Shown here piece by piece: positions 1 to 7,026 of a stretch of 8,117 nucleotides of DNA (positions are counted from its first letter, which is position 1; the number at the start of each line of letters is the position of its first letter). The position numbers were made by a program, and so were the translations under genes. The stretch covers positions 1-8,117 of the forward strand of contig JAITWF010000083.1 of assembly GCA_031285415.1 (NCBI GenBank), in the 5' to 3' direction. The notes under the pieces were generated by a model, which saw nothing but the letters and a program-made list of their open reading frames with translations, had not been told where the DNA came from and did no database searches. The DNA is from Deferribacteraceae bacterium. GTDB taxonomy: Bacteria; Chrysiogenota; Deferribacteres; Deferribacterales; JAISNW01.

Positions 1-1571
1 TACTTAGCTGATTTATTGAAATATTTAAATGCTCTGTCAAATTTTGTTGCAAAATCACTTGCAACGTTGATAAATTTAACGCCATACAGCTTCTCTACGC
101 CAAACTCCTTCTTCCATACGATCGTTGCCTGTACACGCAATGGAGTCTGATTGTTATACTCGTGCTGTGTGTTGTACGGCAGCATTATGCTGAGCTCTAC
201 CGTATCTTTATTCGTAAGGTTTGAGTTGCCATTTATGCGCATCTGCAAGCCAGAGAGGCTAAAGTCGCTAGATATGCCGTTCAGTACGTCAACTGTGCCA
301 GCCTTCTTGACGGTCATCATAAGACTATTTTGTACACGAGGGTGTTTCCTAGCGTTATCGATACCAGCCTTCTCCTTCATTACCTCGTCTGTAAATTTGA
401 ACGAGTTCATCAATGAGTTAAACTCTGCCGATAGGCGTGTCAGGTCGGTGCTAACGCTATTTGTAATACCGATCTTGTCGGATGTTTCACTGATGGTGTT
501 GAAGAGTGAATCGAGCCCATTTTGCAACGTATCCATATCTTTTAGCTGAGTCATACTGCCGTTATATATCTCACGGTTCGAGTCGGCAGATTCCTGCGCC
601 GCCTCTGCCATGCGAGCCATAATCTCTGACATCTTCTGTGTTTGAGCTTCACTCTCTCGCACTTGGCGGATGATACGATTCATTGTCTCTTCGTTATTAT
701 TCACCTGACGAGCAAGCTCTGCAATAATTTTGGCGATTCCGTCTGTCTCTGTAGCGGTACGTGAGGCAAGTTTGCGCACCTCATCTGCGACCACGGCAAA
801 TCCACGACCCTGCTCGCCAGCTCTAGCAGCCTCGATAGCGGCGTTCAGTGCGAGAAGGTTTGTCTGCCCAGCTATCTCGGTGATACTACCAACGATATGG
901 TTTATCTCTTCGCCAACCTTGTGTAGCCCCTCCATGTTTTCAGCGGCAGCATTGACTTCGTCGACGGTCTTTTTCATCTGATTAATGGTATCGTGCATAG
1001 CCTCTAATCCAAGCTGTGCCTCTTTTTCAGTCTGAATAGACTTCTTCTGCATCTCTTCTGATAGAGCGCAGACTGATTGGGAGACGTCGTATACCTCACG
1101 AGTAGCAAGGTTAACATCCTGTGCCTTCTCCTGCTGTGCGTCGCTAGCTTCGGCAATGCCAGAGGAGATCTCAGAGATCTGATATGATGACTGCTCCATC
1201 TTGAGTGAGGCGGCGTGAATCTGTCGCAAGATACCTGTAAAGCTTTCAAGCATAGCCTTTGTTGCCTTTAGGATCATGCTGACTTCGTTGTTGCGCTTTA
1301 TAGCGATATTAAAGCTCATGTCGCCATCAGCAATCTTGTGTAGATAGCCTATAGATCTGTGTATCGAATTTGTGATAGCAAACATATTGATTAGACCAAA
1401 GATGGTACCCAATATGATAAACGTAGTTACTATACCCACGAACACGCTAAATCTAATATCCATCTGGCTTAATATAGCTGTAAATATTATGCAGAAGCTA
1501 TAGCACGTACATAGGATGAAGATTCGTAACTTGATCGTAAGACCCAAGTAGAGGTTTTTTAGGAAATTCAT
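1..1571 (-). CDS. Methyl-accepting chemotaxis protein with C-terminal PilZ domain; 3' end at window edge
   Basis: Chemoreceptor that would control a CheA-CheW array at the inner membrane. The 523 visible codons begin at an ATG preceded by GGAGA at good spacing. Two hydrophobic helices (about residues 15-34 and 41-64) are joined by only some six residues (SQMDIR), so there is no periplasmic ligand domain. A HAMP-like segment follows (about 66-115, with IADGDMSF). The long coiled coil carries the conserved signalling hairpin, NLLALNAAIEAARAGEQGRG, with its tip at E253. After the coil, RKHPR (R408 and R412) and DFSLSG (D436, S438, G441) match the RxxxR and D/NxSxxG c-di-GMP-binding motifs of PilZ domains. 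No CheR/CheB-tethering pentapeptide is visible. The last visible bases are the first two of a codon, TA, so the stop may lie exactly at the edge; the PilZ domain looks complete. MCP-PilZ fusions are known, for example Tlp1 of Azospirillum. The ligand is unknown. The family call is firm; c-di-GMP binding is inferred from the motifs. Confidence 0.93.
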   Translation of the reverse strand, partial: MNFLKNLYLGLTIKLRIFILCTCYSFCIIFTAILSQMDIRFSVFVGIVTTFIILGTIFGLINMFAITNSIHRSIGYLHKIADGDMSFNIAIKRNNEVSMILKATKAMLESFTGILRQIHAASLKMEQSSYQISEISSGIAEASDAQQEKAQDVNLATREVYDVSQSVCALSEEMQKKSIQTEKEAQLGLEAMHDTINQMKKTVDEVNAAAENMEGLHKVGEEINHIVGSITEIAGQTNLLALNAAIEAARAGEQGRGFAVVADEVRKLASRTATETDGIAKIIAELARQVNNNEETMNRIIRQVRESEAQTQKMSEIMARMAEAAQESADSNREIYNGSMTQLKDMDTLQNGLDSLFNTISETSDKIGITNSVSTDLTRLSAEFNSLMNSFKFTDEVMKEKAGIDNARKHPRVQNSLMMTVKKAGTVDVLNGISSDFSLSGLQMRINGNSNLTNKDTVELSIMLPYNTQHEYNNQTPLRVQATIVWKKEFGVEKLYGVKFINVASDFATKFDRAFKYFNKSAK

Positions 1572-1577
1572 TGACTA

Positions 1578-1582
1578 TCTCC
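1578..1582 (-). promoter_or_regulatory. Ribosome binding site of the chemoreceptor
   Basis: On the minus strand this reads GGAGA and ends seven to eight bases before the ATG at 1571. It supports that start over any internal one. Confidence 0.7.
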
Positions 1583-1601
1583 ATAGAGGTTGTTGTACAG
1601 A

Positions 1602-1630
1602 ATAGTAGCACGAGAAACACCTCTCGTCAA
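1602..1630 (-). promoter_or_regulatory. Sigma70-type promoter of the chemoreceptor gene
   Basis: Read on the minus strand, TTGACG (1630-1625, five of six consensus bases) is followed after exactly 17 bases by TACTAT (1607-1602, four of six). Transcription would start near 1595, leaving a leader of about 25 bases with the GGAGA ribosome site. An inverted repeat fills most of the spacer. No flagellar sigma28-like pattern is obvious here, which is worth noting for a chemotaxis gene. Prediction from pattern only. Confidence 0.55.
1610..1627. repeat. Inverted repeat in the promoter spacer (operator candidate)
   Basis: ACGAGA and TCTCGT, six bases each, are perfect reverse complements separated by six bases. 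The repeat lies almost wholly between the predicted -35 and -10 boxes of the chemoreceptor promoter and overlaps the -35 by three bases. A protein bound here could block polymerase. A six-base arm can occur by chance, so this is only a candidate. Confidence 0.35.
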
Positions 1631-1677
1631 ACGGATTGTTTGTTATTTGGGTGGTAAAAAATATTTTTTTTCAGGGA

Positions 1678-1694
1678 AATGCAAACTTTGCATT
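1678..1694. promoter_or_regulatory. Palindromic operator candidate between the divergent promoters
   Basis: AATGCAAA-C-TTTGCATT is a perfect eight-base inverted repeat around a single central base. A further half-site-like copy follows (TGCAATGC, 1699-1706), so TTGCA/TGCAA also recurs as a second overlapping pair. The centre, near 1686, is about 45 bases from the -35 boxes of both the chemoreceptor and accD promoters, a suitable place for a regulator acting on one or both. The binding protein is unknown. Confidence 0.45.
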
Positions 1695-1731
1695 AATCTG
1701 CAATGCGAGAGGGGGTAATTTATAATATTAG

Positions 1732-1760
1732 TTGAATATTATCTCAATGTCCACTATAAT
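1732..1760 (+). promoter_or_regulatory. Sigma70-type promoter of the accD operon
   Basis: TTGAAT (1732-1737) and a perfect TATAAT (1755-1760) are separated by 17 bases, the optimal spacing. Transcription would start near 1767 and give a leader of about 25 bases holding AAAGAGG (1774-1780) as ribosome site, 11 bases before the accD ATG. A second TATAAT at 1721-1726 has only a poor -35 and is less likely. This is the only strong promoter pattern I see for the plus-strand run. Confidence 0.6.
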
Positions 1761-1791
1761 GGATCATCCATATAAAGAGGTATATCCATAG

Positions 1792-2637
1792 ATGGGATTA
1801 AGAGATTTCTTTTTAGATAAAGTAACAAAGGTTTCCACAGAGCAGAAGAAGGAGATTAAAGATAATCTCTGGGTGAAGTGCGAGCACTGTGGAGAGATCA
1901 GCTATAAACATGAGATAGAGAAGTATATGCAAACCTGCCCTGCGTGTAGCTATCACTTTAAGATAAACGCTACAGATCGTATTAATATCCTTGTGGACGC
2001 AGGCTCATTTGAGGAGATCGATAGAGACCTATCGCCGAAAGATCCGCTCAAGTTTAAAGATTCCAAGAAGTATGTTGATCGATTAAAGGCTGCCCAGAAG
2101 TCTACAGGGCGAAACGACGCCTATATCTCTGGCAGAGCTACGATCGGCGGTATGGACGTTAATATCGGCGTGATCGAGTTTGAGTTTATGGCTGGCAGTA
2201 TGGGTAGCGTCGTTGGCGAAAAGATCAGCCGAATGATCGAGGACGCGATCGCTCGCAAATGCCACGTTATCACTATAAGCTCCTCTGGCGGTGCTAGAAT
2301 GCAGGAGAGTATCTTCTCTCTTATGCAGATGGCAAAAACATCTGCCGCATTGGCAAAGCTGCACCAACATGGGCTTGCACATATATCGATCTTCACAGAT
2401 CCAACCACAGGTGGCGTTACGGCGAGCTATAGTATGCTAGGGGATGTAAACCTATCGGAGCCTATGGCTCTTATCTGCTTTGCTGGCCCTCGTGTAATTG
2501 AGCAGACGATACGCCAGAAGCTCCCCGAGGGGTTTCAGCGAGCCGAGTTTCTGCAAGGTCATGGCATGTTAGATGCAATCGTGCATAGAATGGATATGCG
2601 TGAAAAGTTAATCAAACTGCTAGCATTTTTTGGCTAA
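1792..2637 (+). CDS. accD: Acetyl-CoA carboxylase carboxyltransferase subunit beta
   Basis: Cytoplasmic subunit of acetyl-CoA carboxylase. With AccA it moves the carboxyl group from carboxybiotin on AccB to acetyl-CoA, making malonyl-CoA in the first committed step of fatty acid synthesis. The 281-residue protein has the diagnostic N-terminal zinc ribbon (C30-x2-C33 and C49-x2-C52), then the crotonase-type carboxyltransferase fold. The conserved SSSGGARMQES and FTDPTTGGVTASY segments contribute the acyl-CoA and oxyanion site. Length is near that of other bacterial AccD proteins (about 280-305). The ATG follows AAAGAGG at a slightly long 11-base spacing and no other in-frame start fits. It is the first gene of the plus-strand run, and its last eight bases overlap folC. 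The accA, accB and accC genes are not in the window. No key residue appears to be missing. Confidence 0.97.
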   Translation: MGLRDFFLDKVTKVSTEQKKEIKDNLWVKCEHCGEISYKHEIEKYMQTCPACSYHFKINATDRINILVDAGSFEEIDRDLSPKDPLKFKDSKKYVDRLKAAQKSTGRNDAYISGRATIGGMDVNIGVIEFEFMAGSMGSVVGEKISRMIEDAIARKCHVITISSSGGARMQESIFSLMQMAKTSAALAKLHQHGLAHISIFTDPTTGGVTASYSMLGDVNLSEPMALICFAGPRVIEQTIRQKLPEGFQRAEFLQGHGMLDAIVHRMDMREKLIKLLAFFG

Positions 2638-3775
2638 GAAGCTTGTGGATACACTGCTAGAAATATTTTTTGCCGATAGGCACGAGTTTAAAGATCTTGA
2701 TCTGACGCTGTCTCGTATAGATGATGCGTTACGCTCTGTGGTGCCTGAAATTACCGCTAAAGTTGTACATGTTGCTGGTACGAACGGCAAAGGCTCTACC
2801 TCGCAGTTTATCGCTGGTCTCCTCACGAATGAGGGGTTCTCTACACTTCTATTCACCTCCCCACATATAAATACGATCGAAGAGCGTATCAAAGACAACT
2901 TAAATACGATCTCTACAGAGCTTTTTAATGAACTCTTTCTAAAGGCTAAACCCACTATCGAGCAGTATAATCTCTCATTCTTTGAGGCGATCTTTCTGAT
3001 GGCGATGATCCTCGCTGGGGAGAGAGGGTACGATTATATTATCTTGGAAACTGGCTTAGGGGGTAGGTTCGACGCTACTAATACCGATTTTATCAGGGAA
3101 AAACTGCCTGTTATCACTACTATCGCTCAAGATCACCAGTATATATTAGGGTTTAAGATCACTGATATCCTGAAAGAGAAGCTGGGGATTGTAAAGGATA
3201 ATAGAGACATTTTTGTGGGACAGAATCAGGAGTTTATTAATGAGATGATTGCAAACTTCATGCCGCAATGCAATATTCATTATCTAAATACCGATATTGT
3301 GTCTGATTATCCATCTCCATTTATATATAACTACCAGCTGGCGCACAGCGTGGTGGAGTTTTTATTAGGGCGTAGGCTTGAGGTGGCAAAGTTGCCGCTT
3401 CCTCCATGCAGACAGGAGCGGTTTGGACGTGTGCTTCTGGATGGTGCGCATAATGCGTCTGGATTAATGACGTTACTAAAAGAGTATAAACCAGAGATTG
3501 CTATCGTATCGCAGACCGCCGATAGAGATATAAAGAAGTTTTGTGATATATTGGCTAGAGGGGCTAAATGTATAATAATCACCACTATCCCTGATAACCC
3601 TCGTGCAACCAATATCGAGAAGCTGCGAAAGCTACCATTTGAGCTGATTATAGACCCGATAGAGGCTTTAAATACTGCGTTGAACGAAACCGATGGAGAG
3701 GTGCTCGTGACAGGCTCCTTCTACCTATGCGGTCAAGTTCGTGAATATCTACTAGCGCAGGGCAAAGATGTATAG
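2630..3775 (+). CDS. folC: Bifunctional dihydrofolate synthase / folylpolyglutamate synthase
   Basis: Cytoplasmic Mur-ligase-family enzyme that ligates L-glutamate to dihydropteroate and then extends the polyglutamate tail of folates, using ATP. The 381-residue protein shows the P-loop HVAGTNGKGST (residues 47-57), the folate/Mg region TSPHINTIEERI, LETGLGGRFDATN with E140, the metal-site-like QDH (D168, H169), EKLGIVK, and the C-terminal glutamate-ligase motif LLDGAHN (D271-N275). At 381 residues it is somewhat shorter than E. coli FolC (422) but complete. The predicted start is a TTG inside the last codons of accD, giving an 8-bp overlap. There is no clear Shine-Dalgarno sequence, so translation is probably coupled to accD termination. 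A GTG at 2645, five codons in, is the alternative start. The last eight bases overlap lptD. Whether both activities are present cannot be told from sequence alone. Confidence 0.94.
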   Translation: MAKKLVDTLLEIFFADRHEFKDLDLTLSRIDDALRSVVPEITAKVVHVAGTNGKGSTSQFIAGLLTNEGFSTLLFTSPHINTIEERIKDNLNTISTELFNELFLKAKPTIEQYNLSFFEAIFLMAMILAGERGYDYIILETGLGGRFDATNTDFIREKLPVITTIAQDHQYILGFKITDILKEKLGIVKDNRDIFVGQNQEFINEMIANFMPQCNIHYLNTDIVSDYPSPFIYNYQLAHSVVEFLLGRRLEVAKLPLPPCRQERFGRVLLDGAHNASGLMTLLKEYKPEIAIVSQTADRDIKKFCDILARGAKCIIITTIPDNPRATNIEKLRKLPFELIIDPIEALNTALNETDGEVLVTGSFYLCGQVREYLLAQGKDV

Positions 3776-5921
3776 AATAATTATCTTTGTGCTGCTCCTT
3801 GCCTCTGCAAGTTACGCCGCAGAGTCGTACCGATTAGAGGCGGATCAGATCTTTGGTACCGATAATGTATCGTTTACCGCCAAAGGAAACGTGATCTTAA
3901 CCTTTAAAAATAGCACTGTGACGGCAGATGAGGCGACCTACTACCCACAAGAGAAGATTATAGAGGCCACAGGCAGGGTGACTATAAAGGATGAGGTGCA
4001 GGAGCTGACGGCGGAGAGGGTCGTGTACGATCTTGATAGTGCGTCGGGAGATATCGATAACGCTACCGGCACGATCGCTGGCGAGTATTATATCTGCGCT
4101 AAATATATAAACCGTGTGAATAAAGATTACTATATAATGGGAGGGGTGCGAATTACGACCTGCTCTAGCCCATTGCCTGAGTGGTCTTTCTCATTTCACA
4201 GAGCGGAGGCGGAGATCGATGGATACCTCTATGGTGATCACGCCACAGGTAACGTTCTTGATATGCCATTTCTATACTCGCCAAAGCTCTTCTTCCCATT
4301 AAAGTTTACTCGTCAGACAGGTTTCCTTGTGCCAAGTGGTGGGTACGACTCCGATTTTGGCACCTACGCCTCAGAGAAGTTCTTCTGGGCTGTCGATTAC
4401 GATAAAGATATAACCGTTGGGGTGAACGCCTTCTCTGCACGAGGTTTTATGTGGCTTGGCGAGGCACGGTATAAGATTTCATCCAGAAGTAATATATACG
4501 TGGCTGGCGATAGGCTGAACGACGCCGAGACTAACGTCGACACAGACACTCGCTGGCGATATGTATCAAAGTCTAGAATCAGAGCCCCTTACAACTTTGA
4601 ACTAGTCGCCGATGCCGATATGGTATCCGATTATATGTATATGCGAGATTTCTACGAATATGGCATGTACGAGCCAACTATAAAGAACGATGAGAATGAA
4701 TTTTACGAGTATTATAGCCTCGCTTGGCGATCAAAATACCTGAATATAAATGGCTACTATAAAGATGAGGCTCTATATCGGGATACAACAACAGGGTTTC
4801 GGCGTACAAGCGTAACGCAGCAGCCGTCAATAACTCTTAGCAAGAGAGGGATAAATCTAGGATACTTCTATCTGGATTATAATGCGGCATACTCGAATGT
4901 AGAGTATGATAATTACAGGTTCAACTTCAATACTCCATCTATAAAGCAGCAGGTGTTCTATGATCGTTTATATGCTGATATGAGTGTATATAAGACATTT
5001 CGACTACCTATCATGAAGCTGACGCCCTCTGTGACAGGCTACTACACTAGATGGTATAATATGGATCCAGATCCTACTACTGTAAATGAGGAGCGAGAGA
5101 CGCCGCTTTCCTATATATCAGAGTCTGGAAGTGGATATATGCGGATCTTGCCAGCACTTTCATTGAAGGGGAACTTGAATGAGATATATAAAAATTATGG
5201 CAAGGCGAAGCACGGTATCTTAAACACAGTACAGTACTCGTTTATTCAGGAGCAAGATCAGACTGGGCTTCCAAGCTACCTCGATGACGATCTTATCGAA
5301 GGGGAGAATGAGCTATCGTGGAGTATGCGCAACTACTACACCTATAATAGGATATCTGCCGATCTAGTGTTGAAACAGCCGATAACTTTTCACGAGGATG
5401 ATATCCTTGCGCCACTGGAGATTAAAAGCAGGATATCGGTTAATGGGTACTGGGGCAACAACCTCGAGGCGGCGGTAGATTACTATGCATACAGGCAGGT
5501 TTATAATAGAGACCCTATCGCTCTTATAAAAGACTCTATGTGGGTTAGATATAAAACGTTTAGAGCTACTTTGAGCTACGACTACAATAGAAGAATACGT
5601 AATAACTACAATACAAGCCTGATTGCTAGCGCTAGCCTGACCTCTAAACGTATCGATCTGACAGCATATATGCAGTGGCAGGGGGAGAATCAGATGCTCT
5701 CTGTGTCGCAGCTTGTTCCGATCGAAAATAGGGCTACTATCGTATGGAAAGATCAGTGCTGGAATTTAGGTATTGGGATATCTAGCGATCGATATATAGA
5801 GCGCACGTCTAGAGGTAGAGAAACTATGAGGGATTACAAGGTGGAGTTCCTTATCACGTTGAAAGGTTTGGGTACTAGCGCTGTATCGGCATATGATCAG
5901 ACAGAAAATTACGGATTATAA
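3768..5921 (+). CDS. lptD: LPS-assembly protein LptD (outer-membrane LPS translocon)
   Basis: Outer-membrane barrel that, with the LptE lipoprotein, inserts lipopolysaccharide into the outer leaflet after transport over the LptBFGCA bridge. The ATG overlaps the end of folC by eight bases and follows AGGG at five bases. A signal peptide (residues 1-17, cleavage near SYA|AES) leads to the periplasmic OstA/LptA-like jelly roll (about 20-130, with EADQIFGTDNVSFTAKGNV and ADEATYYPQEKIIEATGRV). The TTCSSPLPEW segment (C132) then leads into a tyrosine-rich barrel of about 550 residues. The 717-residue length is typical of the shorter LptDs (E. coli 784). There are only three cysteines in the whole protein, C110, C132 and C664, against four in E. 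coli LptD, where two disulfides join the N-terminal domain to a Cys-Cys pair in the barrel. No lptE is in the window. Confidence 0.92.
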   Translation: MYRIIIFVLLLASASYAAESYRLEADQIFGTDNVSFTAKGNVILTFKNSTVTADEATYYPQEKIIEATGRVTIKDEVQELTAERVVYDLDSASGDIDNATGTIAGEYYICAKYINRVNKDYYIMGGVRITTCSSPLPEWSFSFHRAEAEIDGYLYGDHATGNVLDMPFLYSPKLFFPLKFTRQTGFLVPSGGYDSDFGTYASEKFFWAVDYDKDITVGVNAFSARGFMWLGEARYKISSRSNIYVAGDRLNDAETNVDTDTRWRYVSKSRIRAPYNFELVADADMVSDYMYMRDFYEYGMYEPTIKNDENEFYEYYSLAWRSKYLNINGYYKDEALYRDTTTGFRRTSVTQQPSITLSKRGINLGYFYLDYNAAYSNVEYDNYRFNFNTPSIKQQVFYDRLYADMSVYKTFRLPIMKLTPSVTGYYTRWYNMDPDPTTVNEERETPLSYISESGSGYMRILPALSLKGNLNEIYKNYGKAKHGILNTVQYSFIQEQDQTGLPSYLDDDLIEGENELSWSMRNYYTYNRISADLVLKQPITFHEDDILAPLEIKSRISVNGYWGNNLEAAVDYYAYRQVYNRDPIALIKDSMWVRYKTFRATLSYDYNRRIRNNYNTSLIASASLTSKRIDLTAYMQWQGENQMLSVSQLVPIENRATIVWKDQCWNLGIGISSDRYIERTSRGRETMRDYKVEFLITLKGLGTSAVSAYDQTENYGL

Positions 5922-5940
5922 GCATGTTGTACTCTTACTG

Positions 5941-5958
5941 TTGCATTAATATTGCAAT
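5941..5958. repeat. TTGCATTAAT inverted-repeat motif upstream of the exported-protein gene
   Basis: TTGCA and TGCAA flank TTAATAT in the 70-bp gap between lptD and the next gene. The same ten bases, TTGCATTAAT, followed one base sooner by TGCAAT, occur at 1688-1704 in the accD/chemoreceptor control region. Both copies are intergenic and just upstream of genes. It may be a shared regulator site or an internal promoter element. No good -35/-10 pair or intrinsic terminator is visible in this gap. Confidence 0.35.
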
Positions 5959-5991
5959 TCAAGTAGAATTCAGTCATATGAGGGACTATTG

Positions 5992-7017
5992 ATGTATAAA
6001 CTATTCATAATATTTACGCTTATTATATTAAACTGCATGCCGCTATACGCTGGCGAGATCGAGTTTACAGGCAGGGCGACTATCCTAAAGGAGGATGTGC
6101 GTTCGGCGTATAAGAACTCTCTCAATAATGCTCTCCTTGGCGGTATCCGTCGATATATGCGCCCATACCTGCAAGAGCGTGGGGCAGATATCACAGACGA
6201 CTACATAATGTTTATTGATAACTACACTATCCTGCGCCGTGAGGTGGTGAATAACACTGTCGTTACAGCAGTTCATATGAATATAAACGATATGATCACC
6301 GAAGATATGGCGAGTTACGTCACCAATCAGATGAACACCGCCGTATTCATCATGTCTGGGCTGCCAGAGTATGTAACGGAGAATCAGATCCGCCCGATTG
6401 TGGCAAAATCGCTGACCGATATGCAATTTTCTACGAATGGGCAGACGCAGTTTGAGCGAGAGATCGTCGATAGAAAGAATAGATATGATATTCTAAACGC
6501 CTTCCGCTCGGTGTCGCCGCAGTATCTATTCGATTTTAAATTCACCCTCAAGAGCTATAAAGCAGATGAGTCTTGCACTCTACAGAGCGAATCCTCCTAT
6601 ATCCCATCTGGTAGTATTGCTCCAAGCCCGATCCTTCTGACGGAGGTGACGATCGAGGATAACAACACCGCCCAATGTATCAGAGAGGCTGTGAAAACAT
6701 CTGTTGATACAGCTTTGGCGCATATGCGAGATCGGTTGGTGCCACTTCCTGGCGAGAAACCAACGTTGCATGAGTACGTGATAGAGTTTCATGGCGTATC
6801 TGCAATGCGCATAATCAATGAGATTATGGAAACGCTAGAAAAACGCACATATGTGACTACATATACGATGAACACATTCTTTAACGATGAGGCGGATTTT
6901 ACCGTAAGCAGTTATCTGCCGATACAGGAGTTCACCGATAAGATCAACAGCTTGAATCTGGAGGGTGTAAACCCTGCCGAGTATGATGATGGCAAAGTTA
7001 TGATCAGGGTGAAGTAG
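5992..7017 (+). CDS. Exported protein of unknown function, FlgT/CsgG-like organisation
   Basis: No firm family is recognised. The 341-residue protein starts best at ATG 5992, seven bases after GAGGG (5980-5984); a TTG one codon earlier is too close to that site. A signal peptide (residues 1-20, cleavage LYA|GE) sends it to the periplasm. C15 in that peptide follows ILN, a poor lipobox, so a lipoprotein is unlikely. Three parts can be drawn. Residues 22-110 (FTGRATILKEDVRSAYKNSLNNALLGGI) resemble the short N-terminal domain of flagellar FlgT and LPP20-type proteins. Residues 116-255 begin with a buried strand (AVFIMSG), contain YLFDFKF, and end in a helix (VDTALAHMRDRLV), as in CsgG/FlgT-middle folds. 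Residues 260-341 form an 80-residue alpha/beta module. C195 and C229 could form a disulfide. It lies between lptD and the DHH gene, 9 bp before the latter. Structural resemblance is inference only. Confidence 0.8.
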   Translation: MYKLFIIFTLIILNCMPLYAGEIEFTGRATILKEDVRSAYKNSLNNALLGGIRRYMRPYLQERGADITDDYIMFIDNYTILRREVVNNTVVTAVHMNINDMITEDMASYVTNQMNTAVFIMSGLPEYVTENQIRPIVAKSLTDMQFSTNGQTQFEREIVDRKNRYDILNAFRSVSPQYLFDFKFTLKSYKADESCTLQSESSYIPSGSIAPSPILLTEVTIEDNNTAQCIREAVKTSVDTALAHMRDRLVPLPGEKPTLHEYVIEFHGVSAMRIINEIMETLEKRTYVTTYTMNTFFNDEADFTVSSYLPIQEFTDKINSLNLEGVNPAEYDDGKVMIRVK

Positions 7018-7019
7018 GG
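7016..7019 (+). promoter_or_regulatory. Ribosome binding site of the DHH gene, overlapping the previous stop
   Basis: AGGG shares its first two bases with the TAG stop of the upstream gene and sits seven bases before the ATG at 7027. This arrangement favours translational coupling and supports co-transcription of the two genes. Confidence 0.55.
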
Positions 7020-7026
7020 TTTAGCG

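Noticed and set aside
151..1249. Plus- and minus-strand open frames across the chemoreceptor region other than the receptor frame
   Set aside because: They are shadows of the receptor gene, whose reading frame runs unbroken from 1571 to the edge with conserved MCP and PilZ motifs. Their translations match no protein pattern.
1657..1671. A6-TA-T8 tract as a terminator
   Set aside because: It has no GC-rich stem beside it and lies in a divergent promoter region. It is more likely just AT-rich or bent promoter DNA.
1721..1726. Second TATAAT as the main accD promoter
   Set aside because: The sequence 17 bases upstream (CTGCAA) is a poor -35, whereas the downstream TTGAAT-17-TATAAT pair is better.
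2083..2955. Minus-strand frames opposite accD and folC
   Set aside because: They have no ribosome sites and no recognisable domains, and they lie antisense to strongly conserved genes.
5929..5945. Possible sigma54 promoter, because TTGCA occurs after lptD
   Set aside because: The -24 GG element is absent at the required distance (TTGTAC is there instead), so TTGCA alone is not enough.
5992..6051. Lipoprotein signal for the exported protein (C15)
   Set aside because: The residues before the cysteine are ILN, lacking a small residue at -1, and a good signal peptidase I site (LYA|GE) follows.
5970..6792. Minus-strand frames opposite the exported-protein gene
   Set aside because: The plus-strand frame has a ribosome site, a signal peptide and operon spacing. 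The antisense frames have none of these.
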